64,000 nt of DNA, taken from positions 16,010-80,009 of the forward strand of contig JBGSYN010000256.1 of assembly GCA_041750975.1 (NCBI GenBank), written 5' to 3'. A program made the translations under genes and the position numbers. Origin of the DNA: JBGSYN01 sp041750975. GTDB lineage: Bacteria > Pseudomonadota > Alphaproteobacteria > Geminicoccales > Geminicoccaceae. Shown piece after piece: positions 9,381-16,986 of the stretch; position 1 is the first letter of the stretch; the number at the start of each line of letters is the position of its first letter. The notes beneath the pieces were generated by a model. That model did no database searches and was not told the origin of the DNA. It worked only from the letters and a program-made list of their open reading frames with translations.

Positions 9381-10596
9381 GGTTGCGCTTGCCGGCGGTG
9401 CTCATGGCCGCGCTATTGCTCCTGCCGGGGCCAGTATCGGAAGCGGCGAAGCGCTCGACCTTCGCGACGGTGGCGAGCGCTTTGGCGGCTTCGACGTCAC
9501 CAGGGCGATCAACAATCTGCAATCGGTCATCGCCCCTGGGATCGAAGGCATGGACTCCCGAGCGCAAGAGCGGATCGACGACCGGCTGATCGAACTCGAC
9601 GGTACCCCCGACAAATCGCGTCTGGGCGGCAATGCGACGATCGCGACGTCGATGGCCGTCGCTCATGCCGCTGCAGCCGCAGCGGGCGAGCCGCTTTGGC
9701 GCTATCTGGCAGACGATGCAAAGGTCATGCTTCCACTGCCCGAAATTCAGATTTTCGGAGGTGGTGCTCACGCCCAGGGCTCGCTCACCGTGCAGGATTT
9801 TCTGGTGGTGTGCCCGGGTGCATCGAGTTTCGCACAAGCACTTGACTGGACCGCGGAAATCTACCGATTGGCGGGGCAGGAAATGAAGCGGCTCGGGCGA
9901 TATCGGGGGGTTGCCGATGAGGGCGGTTACTGGCCCTCGTTCCAGACCAACGAAGAGGTCCTCGAAGCACTCACCCGCATCATCGAGCAGGCCGGATTTC
10001 GCCCCCTAGACCAGGTCGCGATTGCCCTGGATATCGCCGCGTCCGAATTCTACAGGGATGGACGCTATCACCTCGATGGCGATGCCCTCTCGTCGCGCGA
10101 ACTCATCGACAGAATTGCGATCTGGAAGGAGCGCTTTCCGATCGCCTCGATCGAGGACCCCTTGGCGGAAGACGACGCCCAGGGCTTTATCGACTTCACC
10201 AACCGGCTGGGCGATCGATTGCAGGTTGTCGGCGATGATTTCCTTGTGACCGCGGCCCAACGGGTGCGCGGTGCCGCGGCGCAAGGGGCCTGTAATGCCG
10301 TTCTCATCAAGCCGAACCAACGTGGCACGCTGAGCGAGACCAGGGCTTGCTGGGACGCCGCCCGGGAAGTTGGATTTGGCGGGATCGTCTCGGCCCGGTC
10401 CGGCGAAAGCGAGGACGTCACCATCTGTCACCTCGCCGTCGGCTGGCAGGTGCCGCAATTCAAGGTCGGGTCCTTTTCACGTTCGGAGAGAATGGCCAAA
10501 TGGAACGAGATGTTGCGTATAGAGGAATACTTGGCCGGTCATGCCGAGTTTGCGGGCCGCAGGGCTCTTGAGGCGCCACATCGCCTCGAAAGCTGA
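9304..10596 (+). CDS. enolase-superfamily protein, divergent enolase paralogue
   Basis: 430 residues, colinear with glycolytic enolase. Metal ligands and catalytic acids/bases match: ALDIAASEF (Asp), SIEDPL (Glu), VGDDFLV (Asp), VADEGGY (Glu), VLIKPNQRGTL (Lys) and FKVGSFSRSER (Lys). It departs from the family at substrate contacts: the mobile loop SGASTG becomes AGASIG, the usual IQEF glutamate is Asp (VQDF), and the His of SHRSGE is Ala (SARSGE). This suggests a related beta-elimination on a different phosphorylated acid, or weak enolase activity. The start ATG 9304 follows a GAGG-containing site and overlaps the upstream kinase gene by 77 bases. Pipelines would call it eno; I withhold the symbol because of these substitutions. 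Confidence 0.85.
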   Translation: MSGTTITTVRGRRIWDSRGRPTVEAEVALAGGAHGRAIAPAGASIGSGEALDLRDGGERFGGFDVTRAINNLQSVIAPGIEGMDSRAQERIDDRLIELDGTPDKSRLGGNATIATSMAVAHAAAAAAGEPLWRYLADDAKVMLPLPEIQIFGGGAHAQGSLTVQDFLVVCPGASSFAQALDWTAEIYRLAGQEMKRLGRYRGVADEGGYWPSFQTNEEVLEALTRIIEQAGFRPLDQVAIALDIAASEFYRDGRYHLDGDALSSRELIDRIAIWKERFPIASIEDPLAEDDAQGFIDFTNRLGDRLQVVGDDFLVTAAQRVRGAAAQGACNAVLIKPNQRGTLSETRACWDAAREVGFGGIVSARSGESEDVTICHLAVGWQVPQFKVGSFSRSERMAKWNEMLRIEEYLAGHAEFAGRRALEAPHRLES

Positions 10597-10609
10597 GAAA
10601 GGGGTTACG

Positions 10610-10975
10610 ATGAACCATGCTTCCGATGTCCAGCTCCCCGTCGACTTGACGGAGAATGAGCGCCGCGGCTTCTGGTCGAAGCTGCGGCGGTCTGCAAGTC
10701 GGCTCCCGTTCGCCCGTGATCTCCTGGCGGCCTATTGCTGTGCCATGGACAGTGATACGCCGCGATATGTCCGGGTCACACTGGTTGGGGCCCTCGCCTA
10801 TTTCCTGATGCCCGCGGACGCCGTTCCGGACATTCTGGCCGGGCTCGGATTCGTCGACGACGCCTCGGTGCTCGCGGCAGCCATTGCTGCGGTACGCCAG
10901 CATATGCGGCCCTACCATTTCGAGGAAGCCGAGACGATGCTGGAAGAACTCCGAACGGACTCGCACCACGTCTAG
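10610..10975 (+). CDS. DUF1232 (YkvA-type) small membrane protein
   Basis: 121 residues from ATG 10610, preceded by a good GAGAAAGGGG site. The DUF1232 core is LVGALAYFLMPADAVPDI followed by GFVDDASVLAAAIAAV, giving one or two membrane-associated helices. Molecular function unknown. It follows the enolase-like gene by 13 bases and is 67 bases before the adenylate cyclase, so probably the same transcript. Confidence 0.85.
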   Translation: MNHASDVQLPVDLTENERRGFWSKLRRSASRLPFARDLLAAYCCAMDSDTPRYVRVTLVGALAYFLMPADAVPDILAGLGFVDDASVLAAAIAAVRQHMRPYHFEEAETMLEELRTDSHHV

Positions 10976-11042
10976 TCAACTCGAATTCGGGACCATTGAC
11001 GAGGCACTAGTCGCATCCAAGAATGCGATCGTTCAGGAGGCA

Positions 11043-12329
11043 ATGCGAGCGCAGGAAAGCCGCAGCCTGAAACGGCTTACTGCGGCTCGAACTGTCGTCT
11101 TCACGGCATTGCTATGCTGGCTCTGGGCAAACTATGGAGCGGCCATTGCCCTGGAGAATGCGCCCTACCTCGCACTCTTCATTGCCAACGGGACCGCTCT
11201 TTATTTCAGCAGGGAGCGACTTGGCTGGGGCATTTGGACGGCCTATCTGACGGTTCTCCTCGACGTCGTGCTCCTGGCGTTCACTCTGCTCGCGCCTGGC
11301 CGGACCTATCCGGAGAGCTGGCCGTGGGCAGCTGTCCTGCGGCAACCGAGCTTTCTTTACTGGCTCTTGGTGCCGGTCCTCGCCACGCTGACCTTTCGTC
11401 CACTCCTGGTCCTGTGGTCGGGGTTCTGCGTCGCGGCTGTCTGGGGCATCGGAATCTATTGGATCCTGCAGGATCCCGATGTGATTTCGAGTTTGCCGGA
11501 TCCCGCCGTGGCATCGGAACAGGTCTTGCTGGAGGCCTATCTCGATCCGAATTACGTGCACCTCGACGATGCCGTAGTGCGCATCTTCCTCACTCTATTA
11601 ATCAGCGCCATCCTGGCGCTCGGCGCCTGGCAGGTTCGCCGACTGCTGCTGCGACAGGCCGAAGTGGCCCGACAGCGCGGCAATCTCGCGAGATACGTGG
11701 CACCGAACATGGTCGACAAGCTTGCTGCCATCGATCGACCTTTCGGCGACGATCGGCAAATCTCGGCCACCGTGGTTTTTGCCGATATCAAGGGTTTCAC
11801 TGCTATGGCGGAACGGCTCAGACCTGCCGATGTGATGCGCCTGTTGCGTTCGTTTCATAGCTTGATGGCGGAGCAGGTGTTCGCCCATGGCGGCACGCTC
11901 GACAAATTCATCGGTGACGGGCTGATGGCGACCTTCGGAACGCCGGAACCGCGGGAAGACGATGCCAGACGCGCCCTCGCCTGCGCCTTGGCAATGCAGG
12001 AAAGAATCCGTGATCTCAATGCGATCCGGCGACGAGACGGTTTTCCCGACATCGAAGTCGGGATCGGGCTGCATCATGGTCCCGTCGTCATGGGTGAGAT
12101 CGGCAGTGCGACACGCCTCGAATTTGCTGTGATCGGCGACACCGTCAACGTCGCAAGTCGCATCGAGAACCTGACCCACGAATGGGGTCGGTCCTTGCTG
12201 GTGACCGGCAGCGTGGTTGCACGCGTCAGGCTGGAGGAGGGCGATGTCAGCCGGTTACGGTGTCTCGGCGAGCATGTCTTGCGCGGCCGCTCCGAGGCGA
12301 TTGAAATCTGGACAGGTCAACCAGCATAG
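11043..12329 (+). CDS. membrane-anchored class III adenylate/guanylate cyclase
   Basis: Makes a cyclic nucleotide (probably cAMP) from NTP. The 428-residue product has about five or six N-terminal membrane segments (between residues 16 and 200) and a C-terminal cyclase domain. The metal aspartates are in VVFADIKGFT (near 248) and KFIGDGLMATFG (near 292), and FAVIGDTVNVASRIENL completes the catalytic set. ATG 11043 is chosen because AGGAGG lies just upstream (tight spacing) and earlier in-frame starts lie inside the preceding gene. Nothing obvious is present as a sensor beyond the membrane region. A BioC/NDUFAF5-like methyltransferase follows 10 bases later. Confidence 0.88.
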   Translation: MRAQESRSLKRLTAARTVVFTALLCWLWANYGAAIALENAPYLALFIANGTALYFSRERLGWGIWTAYLTVLLDVVLLAFTLLAPGRTYPESWPWAAVLRQPSFLYWLLVPVLATLTFRPLLVLWSGFCVAAVWGIGIYWILQDPDVISSLPDPAVASEQVLLEAYLDPNYVHLDDAVVRIFLTLLISAILALGAWQVRRLLLRQAEVARQRGNLARYVAPNMVDKLAAIDRPFGDDRQISATVVFADIKGFTAMAERLRPADVMRLLRSFHSLMAEQVFAHGGTLDKFIGDGLMATFGTPEPREDDARRALACALAMQERIRDLNAIRRRDGFPDIEVGIGLHHGPVVMGEIGSATRLEFAVIGDTVNVASRIENLTHEWGRSLLVTGSVVARVRLEEGDVSRLRCLGEHVLRGRSEAIEIWTGQPA

Positions 12330-12339
12330 TGGCGACGAG

Positions 12340-13182
12340 GTGACCCTGATTTTCGATCGCAAGCTTCTTCGCCAACGGCGACAACGAGCGGCGCGAACCA
12401 TCGACAATGCGGACTTCCTGGTCGGTGAAATCGCCGTTCGCCTCGCCGAGCGGCTGGGCGAGATCAATCGCCGCTTCGACACCGTTCTCCAACTCGGTGC
12501 TGGAAACCGTAGCTTGACAAATCTGCTAGGCAACGGATCGAAGGTCGGCTTGCACCTGGCTTGCGATTCCGCTCAATCCATGATCGTGAATCAGCCCGGG
12601 CCGGGACTGGTCGCGGATGAGGAATTTCTCCCCTTCGGTCCGAATAGCCTGGACGCCGTGTTGAGCCTGTTCACGTTGCACTGGGTCAATGACCTTCCAG
12701 GCTGTCTCGCGCAAATACGATACGCCCTGAAACCCGGGGGTGCGATGCTGGCTGCACTGGCAGGTGGCGACACGCTTTATGAGCTGCGTTGGACGCTGAC
12801 CCAGGCCGAACTCGAGACCACCGGGGGTGCCGGACCTCGCATTGCGCCCTTCGTCGACATTCGGGAGGGTGCCGCGTTGCTTCAACGTGCCGGATTTGAC
12901 CTGCCGATGGCCGATATCGATCGAATCACCGTGAACTATCGAGATCCTCGCCGGCTTCTTGAGGATCTGCGCTCCATGGGCGAGACCAATGTCCTGCGCG
13001 ACCGCCCGCGGACCATCCTTAGCCGTTCCACCGTCGCCCGTGCCATCGAACTTTACCAATCGGAGTTCGGCAATGAAGACGGACTGGTCCCCGCGACCTT
13101 TGACGTGATCTTCCTGACTGGCTGGAAGAAACAGAGCGAAACCAACCGCTCGAAAACAGCGGTACCCACAACTGCCGGTTAG
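12340..13182 (+). CDS. SAM-dependent methyltransferase-fold protein, BioC/NDUFAF5-like
   Basis: 280 residues from GTG 12340. The N-terminus VTLIFDRKLLRQRRQRAAR is typical of the alphaproteobacterial homologues of mitochondrial NDUFAF5, a complex I assembly factor reported to hydroxylate an NDUFS7 arginine; related to BioC. The SAM-fold motifs are VLQLGAGNRSLT, a loop near LVADEEFLPFGPNSLDAVLS, and LHWVNDLPGCLAQIRYALKP. The family's 'MGETN' segment is present (DLRSMGETNVL). The start was chosen because the family consensus begins there and upstream in-frame starts lie inside the cyclase gene. Assignment to respiratory-complex assembly is by family resemblance only. Confidence 0.82.
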   Translation: MTLIFDRKLLRQRRQRAARTIDNADFLVGEIAVRLAERLGEINRRFDTVLQLGAGNRSLTNLLGNGSKVGLHLACDSAQSMIVNQPGPGLVADEEFLPFGPNSLDAVLSLFTLHWVNDLPGCLAQIRYALKPGGAMLAALAGGDTLYELRWTLTQAELETTGGAGPRIAPFVDIREGAALLQRAGFDLPMADIDRITVNYRDPRRLLEDLRSMGETNVLRDRPRTILSRSTVARAIELYQSEFGNEDGLVPATFDVIFLTGWKKQSETNRSKTAVPTTAG

Positions 13183-13196
13183 TTGCGTGCCGCAAC
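13182..13196 (+). terminator. hairpin directly after the methyltransferase stop
   Basis: GTTGCG and CGCAAC pair around a 3-base loop, beginning at the last base of the stop codon. No U-run follows closely, though an AT-rich stretch comes about 20 bases later. It lies in the convergent gap before the bactofilin gene and is a weak terminator candidate. Confidence 0.3.
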
Positions 13197-13411
13197 ATGA
13201 AGATATCTGAATAGCAAATTTTTCGCGGGCAAGCTTTTGCGTCAAACGGCTCGAATGTCGCGACCCTCATACCATGCATGGTCATGCAGGCAGCAGGAAA
13301 AAATAAGGGCCGCGACACCGAATGCCTGAGAGAACCTACGTCGCCGAACGCGCCGTCGCGAGTTTGCCGGAGATATCCGATCGTGAGAGCAAGCACGGCT
13401 TGCCCAAATAT

Positions 13412-13999
13412 TCAGGAAGCGTTGGCTTCCTTTTTCTGCGGCATCGACATCGTCATCCCAGGCGTTCCGTCGAGCATGGAAACCTGGCCCGAAAGTCTGC
13501 CGCCACGCTCGATCTGCAATTCCCCGTAGCGGACGGTCCCTTGGACCCGGCCGGTGCCACGGATCAACAGGCGATTACGAACGGTCAACTCGCCTTCGTA
13601 GACGCCGCTGATTTCAGCATCCTCGACTTCGGCCTTGCCGTCCGTGAATTGACCGGATTCAGTGATCTCGATCGCCTTGGTGTCATTCAGTGTCACCTGC
13701 ACCCGCCCTTCGACGACGAGCCTGTCGCAGGCGGTGATTTCGCCACTGAGACTGATGCCATTGCCGACGATCAGACGCTTGGTGTCGACTTCCGCGCCGG
13801 CCGCGGGTGCTGAACTCGAGGCCGGACGATTCCGCTCCGGGCTCGATGGCGACGATGACGCCGGGCCGGATGAACTCATTTCGCCAGGGCGTCGCGCCAG
13901 CTCGGGCTGTGATTTGGAATCCGTCATCGCTCTACCTGAAGGTGAAATGCTGGCAACATTGCCTGGTTGCGGTTCATCAGAATCCTTACGACGAAACAT
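13412..13999 (-). CDS. bactofilin
   Basis: Polymerising cytoskeletal scaffold of 195 residues. A disordered Ser/Pro-rich N-terminus (about 1-70) precedes the bactofilin beta-helix (about 72-180), with the repeating pattern LIVGNGISLSGEITACDRLV, VEGRV, AEISGVYEGELTVRNRLLI and GRVQGTVRYGELQIERGGRL. A short tail ends in KKEANAS. GAGGAG lies about 6 bases before the ATG. It is a single minus-strand gene convergent with the upstream cluster. Bactofilins localise envelope or stalk enzymes; the role here is unknown. Confidence 0.92.
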   Translation of the reverse strand: MFRRKDSDEPQPGNVASISPSGRAMTDSKSQPELARRPGEMSSSGPASSSPSSPERNRPASSSAPAAGAEVDTKRLIVGNGISLSGEITACDRLVVEGRVQVTLNDTKAIEITESGQFTDGKAEVEDAEISGVYEGELTVRNRLLIRGTGRVQGTVRYGELQIERGGRLSGQVSMLDGTPGMTMSMPQKKEANAS

Positions 14000-14127
14000 G
14001 TCTTACTCCTCGTTCTTGTTGGCCACATCAAGTCGCGGCTGCCACTACCCTCAAGTCGATCGTTCTTAATTAGGATAGCTGTAGTCCCCGCGTCGCAGCA
14101 ACGTCAAACGATGTGTCTTGGCAAGAA

Positions 14128-14823
14128 TTATCTACCGCTGATCGAACCGCGCGCGTTGGCGAGAGGCAAGACTCGCCAAGTATGCATGTTGTGTATCATG
14201 AACGCGATGCCGACGATCGGGGCCACAAGATTGAAGATCGGCACCAACAACATCAGTGCGAGAACGACGCCCGCAAGCCAGCACCGACGCCGGTTTTCCT
14301 GGCGAAGCCTTCGGGCATCCGCAGGCGACAACCGACGCACGGCGATCTGCTCGAAATATTCCCGCCCCAGGAGATAGCCATTAAGCGCCAGAAAGACCGG
14401 CAAATTGGCGGCCGGAATGAGGTACAGGGGTAAAACCAGAACATTCAGTGCTAAGGCAACGCCGGCAAAACGCAGTGCGCTCGTCACCACCTCCGCCAGC
14501 GGCTGCGCGCGAACCGCCGGGAGGTTGGAATAGTGCCGGATCTCGACTGCATTGATCGCATTATCGAGGAACAGCCCGATTGTCATGGTGATCAGGATTG
14601 GAAACAGGAACCAGGCCAAAACCACGGCGCTGCCCAATCCCGCGATCTGGACTGCCCAATCGAGCCAGGTCCGTCCCGTATTCGCGTAACGGTCCAGAAC
14701 GAACTGACTGCCGGCAGTCAAAAGGATCAGCACGACGATCGCCGTAACGACACTCAAGAGTACGAGGCGCAACATGCGTGGGTCGCTGAGCTGGTTCAAG
14801 GCCAGAAAAACATTGCGGATCAT
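14128..14823 (-). CDS. EI24/CysZ-like integral membrane protein
   Basis: 231 residues from ATG 14823, where a conserved-looking N-terminus (MIRNVFLALNQLSDPRM) begins; upstream in-frame codons would add 65 residues without membrane character. Four to six hydrophobic helices are visible (LVLLSVVTAIVVLILL, AVVLAWFLFPILITMTIGLF, LNVLVLPLYLIP, AGVVLALMLLVPIFNLVAP). The EI24 hallmark is LPVFLALNGYLLGREYFEQ. E. coli CysZ, the best-known relative, transports sulfate, but the match here is only at domain level. The gene is divergent from the downstream PfkB kinase. Confidence 0.8.
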   Translation of the reverse strand: MIRNVFLALNQLSDPRMLRLVLLSVVTAIVVLILLTAGSQFVLDRYANTGRTWLDWAVQIAGLGSAVVLAWFLFPILITMTIGLFLDNAINAVEIRHYSNLPAVRAQPLAEVVTSALRFAGVALALNVLVLPLYLIPAANLPVFLALNGYLLGREYFEQIAVRRLSPADARRLRQENRRRCWLAGVVLALMLLVPIFNLVAPIVGIAFMIHNMHTWRVLPLANARGSISGR

Positions 14824-14931
14824 CGGTTTAATGTATTCGAGCAATGGTGCCGCAGGGTTGCGGCCTGTTCTGTCGTCATTGTGTGAACTCTTATAGTTGG
14901 GTGCGGAGCCCTGAAATCCTGGAGCAGATTT

Positions 14932-15963
14932 ATGCCGCCATTTGACGATAATCACATTCGCTTTGATGTCCTGGGCATCGGTAATGCCATCGTCGATGTC
15001 ATCACTTTCGCTGAACAATCAATGATTGATCGTTTGGAGCTCGAGAAAGGAGCGATGACCCTTGTTGATGAAATGCGTAGCGAATTCCTCTATGCGCAAA
15101 TGGTTGATGGGCATGAGATTTCGGGAGGCTCCTGTGCCAATACCGTTGCCGCGATTGCAGGAATGGAGGGACGCAGCGCCTTTATCGGCAAAGTTCGCAA
15201 CGACGCACTCGGCGACTTGTTCGGCCATGATATCCGAGGAACCGGCGTCCATTTCGCGACACCGCAAAGCACCTCCGGGCCTCTTACGGCACGCAGCATG
15301 ATTTTCGTGACGCCCGATGCTCAGCGAACCATGCAGACTTATCTCGGCGCCTGTGTGGAACTCTCACCGGACGATGTCGATGAGAAACTGGTTCGTCAGA
15401 GCGCCGTAACTTATCTCGAGGGCTATCTTTGGGATCGGGCTGCCGCCAAGAGCGCCTGCATCAGGGCCATCGAGACAGCCCATGCGGCCGGTCGACAGGT
15501 TGCTCTGACACTGTCCGACAGTTTCTGCGTCGAGCGTTGGCGCGATGAATTTCTGGATCTGATCGATCGTCATATCGACATTGTCTTCGCCAATCAGAGC
15601 GAACTCATGAGCCTTTACCAGGGACTTGATCTCGAGCAGGCGATTGACGCGATTGCAAGCAACGTGAAGATTGTCGCCGTCACGCGAAGCGGAGAAGGAT
15701 CGATCGTTTGTCGTGATGGCGAGAAATACGAAATCGCGGCGGACCTGCGTGGGCCTCTCGTCGACACGACGGGTGCCGGAGACCTTTATGCCGCCGGTTT
15801 TCTTCGGGGGCTCACCGCAGGACTCGATCTCGAGCGGTGCGGCCGGCTCGGCTCAGCGGTGGCGGGCAGAATTATCACGCAATACGGCGCACGAGCGGAG
15901 GCACCGCTCATACCTCTAGTCGACGAATTCGCGGCAAACTCGGTGCCGCCAGCAACGGATTGA
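14932..15963 (+). CDS. PfkB-family carbohydrate kinase, probable adenosine kinase
   Basis: 343-residue ribokinase-fold enzyme. The first signature is near FDVLGIGNAIVDVI, the substrate-loop glycines are in GGSCANTVAAIAGM, and the anion hole/catalytic Asp lies in VDTTGAGDLYAAGFLRG. The subgroup annotated as adenosine kinase in alphaproteobacteria shares FANQSELMSLY and the ALTLSDSFCVERWR segment. It would convert adenosine to AMP for purine salvage and S-adenosylhomocysteine recycling. GGAG lies about 10 bases before the start. The specificity is inferred. Confidence 0.88.
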   Translation: MPPFDDNHIRFDVLGIGNAIVDVITFAEQSMIDRLELEKGAMTLVDEMRSEFLYAQMVDGHEISGGSCANTVAAIAGMEGRSAFIGKVRNDALGDLFGHDIRGTGVHFATPQSTSGPLTARSMIFVTPDAQRTMQTYLGACVELSPDDVDEKLVRQSAVTYLEGYLWDRAAAKSACIRAIETAHAAGRQVALTLSDSFCVERWRDEFLDLIDRHIDIVFANQSELMSLYQGLDLEQAIDAIASNVKIVAVTRSGEGSIVCRDGEKYEIAADLRGPLVDTTGAGDLYAAGFLRGLTAGLDLERCGRLGSAVAGRIITQYGARAEAPLIPLVDEFAANSVPPATD

Positions 15964-16019
15964 GAGCCCGGGACCGGGCATTGCGCCGCTCCACGATGGT
16001 GGTAATTGAACCGATTTCT

Positions 16020-16184
16020 CTACCAACCTAGCAAAAGGCGGCAGGTCCAGCCGATCGCAAGCCAGAGCGCGAGTGAACTGGCTGTCATGAACAGCATGGC
16101 CTGAGGTATCGACCAACGCCCATCCGTCTGATCATTCGAGCGGGCGTTGCCTGTAACGACGACGACGGAAGAGGCAATAGTCAC
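16020..16184 (-). CDS. 54-residue single-pass membrane protein (unrecognised)
   Basis: Minus-strand GTG at 16184 to TAG at 16020-16022. The peptide begins MTIASSVVVVTGNARS, has a polar centre (NDQTDGRWSIPQ) and ends in one hydrophobic helix (AMLFMTASSLALWLAIGW). A GGGAG site lies about 9 bases upstream of the GTG. It follows fliX on the same strand after 167 bases. The clean N-out-like layout, good ribosome site and terminal helix argue that it is real, though I do not know the family. Location next to fliX suggests, without proof, an envelope or flagellum-related role. Confidence 0.6.
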   Translation of the reverse strand: MTIASSVVVVTGNARSNDQTDGRWSIPQAMLFMTASSLALWLAIGWTCRLLLGW

Positions 16185-16351
16185 GGTTTCAAGCTCCCAG
16201 GATTACTGCACGGTCCCTTCGGGAAATCCGCGCGTTTTAAAGAATAGGTCAAGGGAGTTAATCAAAACTGAATGACGAAAACGTTGACCATTGTCACACC
16301 ACGCAGCTTGGCCCTCGAATTGAGCGGACTGAATAGGCGTGAGAACGGCAT

Positions 16352-16801
16352 CTAGAGCAAGCCCCGGCTCGAATTTTTGGCGAGCTTGGCAATTTCCACT
16401 CGCGCGCGCAGTTCGATATCGGTGAGAACGCGCTGAAGCTCCGCGTCCCCCGGAATGCCGAACTCGGTTTCAAGGGTATCGCGCAGGCGAGAAACGGCGA
16501 TATCGATTTGGCCCTCATCCATGGCCAGGGCTTTTTGCAGGTCGGAGAGACTATCGAGGATTCGCTCACCGAACTCGAACACCTGCCGCCGTTGCACCCG
16601 AGCTGATCCCGACTTTCGCTCAATATCGCCCTGAAGAACCAGAATGCTCTCGAGCGAACCTAAAGACATCGGCGTCGAAGCGGGCTTTGACTGAGATCCT
16701 CCCAAAGCCTCAGGCGCGAGCATGAAGCCACCGGACGGCTTGAGCGACGCTTTCGATCGCCTGGTGGTCCGAGGGAGCGGCGACGTGTCATCGATACGCA
16801 T
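16352..16801 (-). CDS. fliX: flagellar assembly trans-acting factor FliX
   Basis: Alphaproteobacterial regulator that, in Caulobacter, links early flagellar assembly to the sigma-54 activator FlbD. The 149-residue product starts MRIDDTSPLP, has a disordered first third and a conserved helical C-terminal half (ILVLQGDIERKSG, RQVFEFGERILDSLSDLQKA, LERVLTDIE-like LQRVLTDIELRARVEIAKL). It is divergent from flgI, the arrangement known in Caulobacter. A GTG one codon upstream (16804) is possible. A CtrA-type site sits in the shared promoter region. No flbD is seen in this window. Confidence 0.88.
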   Translation of the reverse strand: MRIDDTSPLPRTTRRSKASLKPSGGFMLAPEALGGSQSKPASTPMSLGSLESILVLQGDIERKSGSARVQRRQVFEFGERILDSLSDLQKALAMDEGQIDIAVSRLRDTLETEFGIPGDAELQRVLTDIELRARVEIAKLAKNSSRGLL

Positions 16802-16856
16802 CACGCAAATCCGAACTCGAAAAGTTTGAACTCCATTCCGACGTACATTCGGGCGG

Positions 16857-16871
16857 TTAAGGAATCGTCAA
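16857..16871. promoter_or_regulatory. CtrA-like box containing a GANTC methylation site, fliX/flgI promoter region
   Basis: TTAA-N7-TCAA, one base from the CtrA consensus TTAA-N7-TTAA. The 7-base spacer holds GAATC, a CcrM (GANTC) site. It lies 56 bases upstream of fliX and 116 bases upstream of flgI, so it could act on either. Confidence 0.5.
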
Positions 16872-16986
16872 GTTTGATGTGCTGTTCTTAACTGGCCGAT
16901 CGAAAAACGACGGATGGGCTCTGTCCGGGTCATCGGCGAACGTCGTCAGGTCGCGATTGCGTGCCTAAAGTCTTGGAGCACCAGGT

